Origin: Bacteroides sp. 43_108
Lineage (GTDB): Bacteria > Bacteroidota > Bacteroidia > Bacteroidales > Bacteroidaceae
NCBI GenBank assembly: GCA_001915545.1
Contig: MNQS01000141.1
Location: 1-14,188, forward strand
Direction: 5' to 3'
Length of the DNA: 14,188 bases
The position numbers and the translations under genes are program-made. Positions 8,528-14,188 of this stretch are shown one piece after another. The notes beneath the pieces were generated by a model that did no database searches, was not told the DNA's origin, and was given only the letters and a program-made list of their open reading frames with translations. Each line of letters opens with the position of its first letter. Positions within the stretch are counted from its first letter, which is position 1.

Positions 8528-8540
8528 TTCTTGATATATT
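8528..8540. repeat. Possible left copy of a target-site duplication
   Basis: TTCTTGATATATT lies directly before the left inverted repeat. A near copy with one extra base, TTCTTGATAATATT, is found at 9831-9844, five bases beyond the right inverted repeat. A 9-13 bp duplication fits IS4-like insertion, but the extra five bases and the AT-richness make this tentative. Confidence 0.35.
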
Positions 8541-8541
8541 A

Positions 8542-8556
8542 GCGTCCACTAAAAAT
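8542..8556. repeat. Left terminal inverted repeat of the IS remnant
   Basis: GCGTCCACTAAAAAT here pairs with the reverse complement of 9811-9825 (CAGTCCATTAAAAAT), matching at 12 of 15 positions. The position just outside the transposase remnant fits an IS end. Confidence 0.6.
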
Positions 8557-8630
8557 ATAAAAGTTCTTTGAATTATTGAAATTCAATTTGTTATAAGCAA
8601 TTTTGCATTTCCGAGACTTGAACTTAAATA

Positions 8631-9800
8631 TGCGTTCAAAATCAGTCCCTTAAGTTTAAAGACGAGTACGTTTTCTCTCGATTAGTGAAAATCCTTGGTT
8701 ACGAGAAATTCAAATACATTGTGAAAAAATTCAATTGCAACAAGTATATCAATAGCTATTCCTGTTGCAATCAACTGTTTACGACGATGTTTGGTCAGTT
8801 ATCTAAGAGAGAGGCTCCAAGATTTGGTTGTGGCAATGAAGCTCATGCCGGAAAGCTTAAAAATCTTTGAATAGGGAAATCTGTAACGAAGGGTAATCTC
8901 AGCAAGACTGATGAGTAACGTAGCTACAGCATCTTCGAGGAGTATGCGACATTCGTGATTGCCGAGACCCGCAAGCGTAGAATCAATAAGATTTTCGAGC
9001 TTGAGGGTCTGGTTTACGCATTTGACTCTACAACGATTGACCTGTGCTTGTCTGTGTTCGAATGGACAAGATTTCGCAAACATAAAAGCTGAATTAAGTT
9101 GCATACGCTATACGATATTGAAGCGGAAGTATCTGTATTTGTGTATATTACACCTGTCAATATTCACTATTCAGAAGCTATTCCATACGAATCAGGAGCG
9201 TATTACATATTCGACAGCGATTATAACGATTTCTGCAACCTTAACACTATAAATTGCATAGGTGTTTTCTTAGTTGTATGAGTCAAAACAAACATACGTA
9301 TCAAGCACAAGACCTATTAACTAAGATTGCCTGAAGGTGTAGTTTCGGATGTAATCGGATGCTTTACGGGTTATAAAAGTTTTAAGGAGTACCCCGAAGA
9401 ACTTTGAAAATCCATCGTTGAGAATTCCGAAGACGGCACACGATACATCTTCCTGGCGAACAATCTTGACGCATCTGGGGAGTTGATATCATCGCTTTAT
9501 CGAAACAGATGGAGTGTTTAACTGTTCTTCTAATAGATAAATCAACACTTCAGGATTAAGAAGTTTGGGAGTATATCAGAAAGCGTTATGCGCATACAAA
9601 TCTATTGTGCTATAATTGCTTACTGGTTAATAGCAATAGTTCAATACGATATGAAATTTGAACGCAGCATTTATGAAGTTCTCCAAATCCTCGTAATCTT
9701 TCTGACAGACAAAACATTTCTATGTGATTTGTTAGACAAATCGAATTTCAAAATGCCAAGGATCGATATGTTTCAAGTGAACCGAATTTATTTAATTTTT
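8631..9800 (+). pseudogene. IS4-family transposase (DUF4372 + DDE domain), inactivated
   Basis: The pieces occur in the normal order of the family. The N-terminal part reads KFKYIVKKFNCNKYINS and MFGQLSKRE (about 8700-8815), then a run of indels. It continues with YAFDSTTIDLCLSVFEW holding the first catalytic Asp (codon 9024-9026), HTLYDIEAEV, and YESGAYYIFDSDYNDF holding the second Asp (9213-9215; the usual Arg after it is Ser). YRNRWSV follows at 9498-9518, then RIQIYCAIIAYWLIAIVQYDMK and LTDKTFLCDLLDKSNFK near the end. A Gly codon of the KGGIK motif is now TGA (9090-9092). The codon after YRNRWSV, where the catalytic Glu is expected, is TAA (9519-9521), with further stops at 9531 and 9534. 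The protein cannot be made and the element cannot move itself. Confidence 0.88.
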
Positions 9801-9810
9801 AACCTTGTCC

Positions 9811-9825
9811 ATTTTTAATGGACTG
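9811..9825. repeat. Right terminal inverted repeat of the IS remnant
   Basis: ATTTTTAATGGACTG is the partner of the left repeat at 8542-8556 (12 of 15 matches when reversed and complemented). It follows shortly after the transposase C-terminal remnant. Confidence 0.6.
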
Positions 9826-9830
9826 TAGTG

Positions 9831-9844
9831 TTCTTGATAATATT
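9831..9844. repeat. Possible right copy of a target-site duplication
   Basis: TTCTTGATAATATT resembles the sequence directly left of the IS remnant (8528-8540) apart from one inserted base. If real, the pair marks the pre-insertion site, just after the lipoprotein stop codon at 8525-8527. Confidence 0.35.
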
Positions 9845-9856
9845 GTATGTGCAAAC

Positions 9857-10751
9857 ATGAAAAAAAATCTTTATTTTTTTCTGTATAGTTGGATTTGTAA
9901 TTTCTTCATATGGTCAGAACGACAGCCTGTCTCTTCTGCGCTATCCTTCTATGATAGACGCCTTCAACCGTGCCTATCCCCAGGAGAAGGCATATCTTCA
10001 TTTCGACAACACTGGCTACTTCATAGGCGAGACAGTGCGTTTCAAAGCCTATGTGGTCGACTGTTCCCTCGACAGTCTCAGCCGTCTGAGCAGTGTCCTC
10101 TATGTCGAGCTTGTAAGTCCTGGCGGTGACGTGCTTGAAACACGCAAGATCCGTCTGGAGAAGGGACTAGGCATCGGCGATATAAAGCTGGACAATGTCC
10201 TTACGAGCGGTTTCTACGAGATACGTGCGTACACCAGATGGATGGTTAACTGGGGAAGCGAAGCCTGCTTCTCGAGGGTATTTCCGGTTTTCCGCCGTCC
10301 AGAGAAGGAGGGCGACTACTCCCGCAAGGTCATCGACGAGAAGAGCGGCGTATGGCGCCTTCCCGACTACCGCGATACTCCGAAAGACCCTCTATTCTCC
10401 TCTCCTGTCAAGGTCGGCTTCTATCCCGAGGGCGGCCGTCTCATCGACGGTGTCGAGACCACAGTTGCCGTGGACATAACAGGTAAGGAGTTCACCGACA
10501 GCATCCGCGGCAGCGTCCTTTCATCAGACGGCGACACTCTTACCTCCTTTGTATGCGGTCCCGAGGGTCGCGGTCTTTTCCGGATCACCCCTCCAAGCGA
10601 GGGCATGCGCCTCGTCCTCTCCGAAGGCAGGCGCAGGGGCTACGAGCTTCCTGCTTCAGAGGCCGAAGGCTGTGCTCTTTCTGTCGATGCAGTTTCTTCT
10701 TCCAGAACGCATCATCGGCGGAATCACCGGTACTGGATCATATATAGGTAA
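9857..10751 (+). pseudogene. MG2 (macroglobulin-like) surface protein, N-terminal part, frameshifted
   Basis: The gene appears to begin at the ATG at 9857, but the start frame runs out of register within the signal peptide. Removing one base from the A8 run (9860-9867) or from the T7 run (about 9874-9880) restores a good signal peptide ending FVISSYGQ followed by NDSLSLLRYPSMIDAF. The main frame then reads an MG2-type beta domain: EKAYLHFDNTGYFIGETVRF, VLYVELVSPGG, GFYEIRAYTRWM and FSRVFPVF, and a second strand-rich domain starting FYPEGGRLIDGVETTVAVDI. Such proteins are exported in Bacteroidetes and relate to the macroglobulin fold; their task is poorly known. This frame ends at 10751 in an unrelated tail after SVDA; the protein continues in another frame from about 10690. 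The sequence from about 9910 on is much richer in GC than its neighbours. Confidence 0.78.
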
Positions 10752-12411
10752 AACAGTAGGTATGAACGTCCTCCACAGCGGTTATGTTGTCGGTTCGGGC
10801 ATCTACCGTCTTGGCAGACGTCCGAGCCTTTTCACCCTCAGACGTTCAGACCTTCCCGAAGGTATGAGCGAGATTGTTGTATACGACACCTCCGGCCGTA
10901 TCCTCTCCAGCCGCATGATATTCGTAATCCACGAACAGTCCGCGTCCGACAGCATATCGATAGTCCCTTCAACCTCAGTTCTGTCTCCATGCGGCAAGGT
11001 CCGTCTGGACATAACCACCCGTCCCGATACAGAACTTTCCCTTACCGCCTGCGACGTCTCTACTATGTGCACCGGTCCTTCCGGCGGTGTCCGCAGCTGG
11101 CTCCTTCTTTCTTCCGATCTCCGCGGATATATTCCAAATGCCGACTACTACGTTGAGAGCTCGGATCTTCCCCACCGTGCGGCCTCGGACCTTCTGATGC
11201 TCGTCCAGGGCTGGAGACGCTACAGCTGGCGCGAGATGTGCGGTCTCGACAGCTTCGACATCCGCCATCCGCAGGAAGACGGCCTCTACCTTTCCGGCAG
11301 GGTCTATCCATCGAAGAAGCGTGCGACGACCGACGGCGTGTCCCTTCGTGCAGTCCTCTACGACAGTCTCGGACACCATCTCGACGGCAGCCAGATGCTC
11401 GACAGCACGGGCTCCTACAGCTTCAGCCTTCCCGACATGAACGGGCCCTGGACTCTCATCTACAATGCCTCTAAGGGTTCTTCCGACTTCGGATGCCGTG
11501 TTAGCATAGACCGCCACTTCAGTCCTCCCGTTCTTCCTCTATCTCCGAAGGAATGCACTGAACGTGCACTTCCCGAAGGCAATCTCCGTCCCGTATGGCG
11601 CGGCAAGGCCAGACTGATTCCTGAAGTAAAGGTCAAAGGGCACCGTGTCTATGACAACGCCCGTGCTGCCTGGGAGAGCGAGAGCGTGGGGCGCCGTACT
11701 GCCGTACTCTACTACGACTGCGACCGTGAGGCTGACCGCATAGCCGACTCTGGTGAGGAAATGCCGTCTTTCCTTTATTGGTTGAAGGATAGAAATCCTC
11801 TTTTCGAGGGTGAACCTTATATAAATCATAGTTTGAATCCAGATGATAAAGGTGATAATATTGGTGTGATAAATTCCAAGTATCGTGTTTATAGTGATGG
11901 TCTTACTTATAAAGGACGTCCTATAATGTGGTTTATAGGCAACCATTATTGTTGCATGACTGGTTTGGGTGAACGAAAGGTTTCTTTTAAAGTACTTCAT
12001 GACTTTATGTTTAGTCAGGCTGTATATATTCCAGATTTTCTCGATGAAGCAAAGTCTGTATATATATCAGAAGATATGAATATGTATAAGAATCTTATAA
12101 TGGTGAGTGGTCTGGAATATTTGAAGCCTGTTCAGGTATTTGTGTATGTGCATCACAGTTTTTTTGAGAAAGCCAAAGGTGCCCGCCGTACCTATTTCCA
12201 GGGCTACAACGTTCCTGAAACATTCAAGATGGAAGACTATTCAGTTCTTCCTCCAATGGACGATTTCCGCCGTACCATCTTCTGGGCTCCTTCTGTCAGG
12301 ACAGATAAGAACGGCCGTGCAACGATTGAGTTCTACAACAATTCCACCTGCCGCGAGATGTACATATCTGCCGAGTGCATAACAGATGATGGGTGTGCTT
12401 TGAGCAATTGA
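10687..12411 (+). CDS. MG2/TonB-plug-like surface protein, C-terminal part of the same gene
   Basis: This is the continuation of the MG2 gene after a one-base shift somewhere in 10689-10706 (around a TTCTTCTTCC tract). Sensible sequence starts at PERIIGGITGTG and goes on with MNVLHSGYVV, then beta domains (LSLTACDVS, LMLVQGWRRYSW, LYLSGRVYPSKK). A plug-like region follows (YRVYSDGLTYKGRPIMWFIG, AKSVYISEDMNMY). The C-terminus is characteristic of the family: ARRTYFQGYNVPETFKMEDY, FRRTIFWAPSVRTDKNGRA, FYNNSTCREMYISAE. The normal-looking end suggests only the two frameshifts disrupt the gene. As a separate unit it has no signal peptide and would not be exported; the Met at 10687 is just the first in frame. 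With both frames joined the product is about 850 residues. The O-antigen-ligase-like gene begins 10 bp after its stop. Composition changes sharply inside it (see 11757-12173). Confidence 0.78.
   Translation: MQFLLPERIIGGITGTGSYIGKTVGMNVLHSGYVVGSGIYRLGRRPSLFTLRRSDLPEGMSEIVVYDTSGRILSSRMIFVIHEQSASDSISIVPSTSVLSPCGKVRLDITTRPDTELSLTACDVSTMCTGPSGGVRSWLLLSSDLRGYIPNADYYVESSDLPHRAASDLLMLVQGWRRYSWREMCGLDSFDIRHPQEDGLYLSGRVYPSKKRATTDGVSLRAVLYDSLGHHLDGSQMLDSTGSYSFSLPDMNGPWTLIYNASKGSSDFGCRVSIDRHFSPPVLPLSPKECTERALPEGNLRPVWRGKARLIPEVKVKGHRVYDNARAAWESESVGRRTAVLYYDCDREADRIADSGEEMPSFLYWLKDRNPLFEGEPYINHSLNPDDKGDNIGVINSKYRVYSDGLTYKGRPIMWFIGNHYCCMTGLGERKVSFKVLHDFMFSQAVYIPDFLDEAKSVYISEDMNMYKNLIMVSGLEYLKPVQVFVYVHHSFFEKAKGARRTYFQGYNVPETFKMEDYSVLPPMDDFRRTIFWAPSVRTDKNGRATIEFYNNSTCREMYISAECITDDGCALSN
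11757..12173 (+). other. AT-rich island inside the GC-rich MG2 gene
   Basis: The reading frame stays open, but base and codon use switch abruptly near 11757 and back near 12173. Counting by hand, bases 11341-11400 have 36 of 60 G+C, 11821-11880 have 17 of 60, and 12241-12300 have 32 of 60. The island encodes the plug-like region from about EEMPSFLYW to VHHSFFEKA, with A/T-ending codons, while the flanks use C-ending codons heavily. This looks like replacement of an internal segment by recombination with a diverged relative. Edges are placed by eye, to about 15 bp. Confidence 0.7.
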
Positions 12412-12421
12412 AATATTGGGA

Positions 12422-14020
12422 ATGATTATGTTGCAAAAGTTAAATAAATCCAGCATCACAAGTATTTTTATTGTGATGCTGCTTGTGGCGTGTTTTTTAC
12501 CTCCCATATCTGGTTTTTCAGATAACCTTCTTATACCTAAATGGATTGCGGCAATCTTTGCCTTGCTTTTCATTTTAGTTTTAAACCTAGGTTTTTGGTG
12601 GACTGGTCTGAAAATAAATTTTAATTTTGTGCAAATTTGTATGTTCCTTTCTATTGTAGGTGGAGTGGAATCTTTGTACGCTGTTGCAATGCAATTTTTA
12701 GATATTAGTTTTGACCAAAGGGGTATTTCTGGAACATTTGATAATCCCTCAGGTTTGGCTTGTTGTCTGCTAATTTTGCTCCCATTTGCATGGTACGGAG
12801 TAGCATCAGGTAAGCTTGTACGTTCTGTACGTATTGTATGTATTGCTTGTATGTTTTTTATGTGTTCTGCCATAGTCTTGGCAAACTCGCGTACTGCAAT
12901 TATATGTCTGATTTTATATTTTGTTTGTTGGCCTCTCAGGCTACTGATAAGGAATGTCTTTCTTTTATGGGTTTCGATAATTGTATTGTCGTTCTTCGTA
13001 ATACTATATGTGACAACTACAAAACAATCATCAAGCAGTGGGCGTTATTTCATAGTTGAAAGGACTATGGATATGGTTCGTAAACATCCGTTTGAAGGAT
13101 ATGGCTATGGTGGATTCAGAAAGCATTATATGAAAGAACAAGAGTCTTATTTTCGCCAAAGAATTTGCAATAGATATGCATATCTGGCAGATGATGTGCG
13201 CCATCCTTTAAATGAGTTTCTTTTGCTGTGGGTTAATTATGGTATATTGGGGCCTGTATTTCTTATTTTTGTTTTTATAGTGCCTTGGATAGTTGCATTT
13301 AAGCGAAACGATAAGATCTTGTACGTGTTTTCAACTGCTTCTATTCCTGTTGTTATATTCAGTATTTTTTCTTATCCTTTTAAATATCCTTTATGTTTGA
13401 TTGTTTGTATCTGCTGTTGGTTGCTGATTTTAAAAAACAATCGTGTGAGAAATTTGATTTGTAGATATAAGACTGCATTTTGCATTGTTTCTTATTCATT
13501 CATTTTTTTACTATCTGTATATATGGTGCGATATGCATATTGGGACAGGAAATGGAGTAAGGCATATCTTCTGTCTGCAAAAGGGCGTTATGCAGAATCT
13601 ATGGCTTTGTATGATAGGTTATATCCGGTAATGTCGGATAATCCGCATTTTCTCTATAATTGTGCATCCTCACGCTATTCTTGCGGACTGCTGACGGGTG
13701 CAACTGAGGCAGCAAAGGAATGTTCTAAGTTTATGGCTAGTTATAATCTGGAACTTCTCACAGGTGATATATGTAGGATGACCGAAGATTACGTAAATGC
13801 TGAGAGGCATTATACTTCGGCTTCATACATGTGTCCTTCACGTTTTGCTCCATTGTATGGACTTTTCTATACTTACGTTGCTTTGCGAGATACTGTGCAT
13901 GCATTGCAGATTGCAGATGCAGTTTCTTCTAAACCTATAAAAATACATTCTGCAGATGTTGATTTTATGAAATCGGATATTTCGAATTGGGTAAGGCAAA
14001 ATACAATTTCAAATAAATAG
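12422..14020 (+). CDS. O-antigen-ligase-like (Wzy_C) polytopic membrane protein with C-terminal TPR region
   Basis: I start at the ATG at 12422 (532 residues); a TTG at 12416 and an ATG at 12428 are close alternatives. The first ~345 residues hold about nine or ten hydrophobic membrane segments. Family landmarks are GTFDNPSGLA from residue 104, NSRTA around 155-159, SGRYF at 206-210 before a periplasmic-loop-like stretch with HPFEGYGYGGF, and HPLNEFLLLWVNYGILG from 261. This matches the O-antigen ligase/polymerase superfamily, whose members transfer undecaprenyl-linked glycans to acceptors such as lipid A or protein. From about residue 375 a soluble tail carries TPR-like helix pairs (AKGRYAESMALYDRLYP, TEDYVNAERHYTSASYMCPS). 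The same architecture is common in Bacteroidetes. It follows the MG2 gene by 10 bp, so coupled expression is likely. Whether it acts on glycan, protein or neither here is unknown. Confidence 0.82.
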   Translation: MIMLQKLNKSSITSIFIVMLLVACFLPPISGFSDNLLIPKWIAAIFALLFILVLNLGFWWTGLKINFNFVQICMFLSIVGGVESLYAVAMQFLDISFDQRGISGTFDNPSGLACCLLILLPFAWYGVASGKLVRSVRIVCIACMFFMCSAIVLANSRTAIICLILYFVCWPLRLLIRNVFLLWVSIIVLSFFVILYVTTTKQSSSSGRYFIVERTMDMVRKHPFEGYGYGGFRKHYMKEQESYFRQRICNRYAYLADDVRHPLNEFLLLWVNYGILGPVFLIFVFIVPWIVAFKRNDKILYVFSTASIPVVIFSIFSYPFKYPLCLIVCICCWLLILKNNRVRNLICRYKTAFCIVSYSFIFLLSVYMVRYAYWDRKWSKAYLLSAKGRYAESMALYDRLYPVMSDNPHFLYNCASSRYSCGLLTGATEAAKECSKFMASYNLELLTGDICRMTEDYVNAERHYTSASYMCPSRFAPLYGLFYTYVALRDTVHALQIADAVSSKPIKIHSADVDFMKSDISNWVRQNTISNK

Positions 14021-14071
14021 GTAATATTTTTTGTTTGTGCGTCAGTATATGTAATTGATTCAATAATCCTC

Positions 14072-14184
14072 ATTTGCTGTAAGCAAATAATTAGGGTGTC
14101 CAGTTCTACGTTCCTAAAAACGTAGTACAAAACGCCCTCGTTATTGTTAATACAATGCTCTTAAATTCAATGCTTTAATAAGCA
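14072..14184. other. Cluster of four small hairpins downstream of the O-antigen-ligase-like gene
   Basis: Four inverted repeats follow one another: ATTTGCT-GTA-AGCAAAT (14072-14088), CTACGTT-CCTAAA-AACGTAG (14106-14125), ATTGT-TAAT-ACAAT (14143-14156) and TGCTT-TAAT-AAGCA (14171-14184). The second is enclosed by an outer pairing AGGGTG/CGCCCT (14093-14098 with 14133-14138, one G-T pair). No clear U-run follows the stronger stems, so a simple intrinsic terminator is not obvious. They could be a transcript-end structure, a small RNA, or the hairpin end of an element lying beyond the window. Confidence 0.45.
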
Positions 14185-14188
14185 AAAC

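Larger units (their letters stand above)
8541..9826 (+). mobile_element. Decayed IS4-family-like insertion sequence (DUF4372 type)
   Basis: An almost full-length but dead insertion sequence of about 1.29 kb lies between the lipoprotein and MG2 genes. It is defined by a transposase pseudogene readable in pieces from about 8631 to 9800 and by degenerate inverted repeats at its ends (8542-8556 and 9811-9825). The many stops and indels indicate old decay rather than a recent insertion. The family call rests on remembered Bacteroides IS4/DUF4372 transposase motifs. The right end stops ~30 bp before the MG2 gene's ATG, so it may have replaced that gene's original upstream region. Confidence 0.78.

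Noticed and set aside
8799..9252. Two overlapping ~100-codon frames on opposite strands in the IS region
   Set aside because: Both are explained by the decayed transposase; the frame holding FDSTTID is the real one and is broken by a TGA at 9090.
10975..11517. 180-codon minus-strand frame within the MG2 gene
   Set aside because: The GC-rich codon pattern of the MG2 gene leaves few stops on the other strand; the translation shows no motif or signal.
12241..12873. 210-codon minus-strand frame across the MG2 end and the O-antigen-ligase-like gene
   Set aside because: It overlaps two recognised genes and their junction, and its translation is not protein-like.
14072..14138. Intrinsic terminator or integron attC site
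   Set aside because: No U-run follows the stems, and the core-site motifs expected of attC are not present.

Overview
The window looks like an accessory, partly decaying stretch of a Bacteroidales chromosome (Bacteroides, Phocaeicola or Prevotella-like). The evidence is the AT-rich coding sequence without strong Shine-Dalgarno sites, a lipoprotein with a Bacteroidetes-type surface-export signal after its lipobox (C-S-K-D-E-D), a macroglobulin-like MG2/plug surface protein of a kind common in this order, and a decayed IS4-family transposase of the DUF4372 type common in Bacteroides. All real genes found are on the + strand.

Region 1 (1-5086) is a compact block of closely spaced genes: the last ~60 codons of a peptide-exporting ABC transporter (apparently a broken remnant), a short HlyD-like accessory protein, UDP-galactopyranose mutase (glf), a putative glycosyltransferase, and an unusual three-part protein joining a glycosyltransferase-like module, a DUF707 module and a truncated LanC-like domain. 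Taken together this suggests a locus for exporting and decorating a peptide or surface glycan, possibly with galactofuranose. That role is inference, and no precursor peptide gene was found.

Region 2 (5087-5990) is about 900 bp with no convincing gene. Region 3 (5991-8527) holds a secreted transglutaminase-like protein with a discoidin-like C-terminus and a small surface lipoprotein whose last 33 codons are in the -1 frame, behind an A AAA AAG slippery heptamer.

Region 4 (about 8541-9826) is a dead IS4-like element, recognisable along nearly its full length, with a stop in place of the catalytic Glu and degenerate terminal inverted repeats. Region 5 (9857-12411) is an MG2/plug-type surface protein gene that needs two +1 frame corrections. 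It is strikingly mosaic: a GC-rich gene interrupted in frame by a ~420 bp AT-rich island. Region 6 (12422-14020) is an O-antigen-ligase-like membrane protein with a C-terminal TPR region, probably co-transcribed with the MG2 gene. The last 168 bp hold four small hairpins in a row.

The strongest leads are the GT/DUF707/LanC-like fusion next to glf and export genes, the mosaic frameshifted MG2 gene, and the slippery-site frameshift in the lipoprotein. Raw-read checking of the homopolymers must come before any biological reading of the frameshifts.
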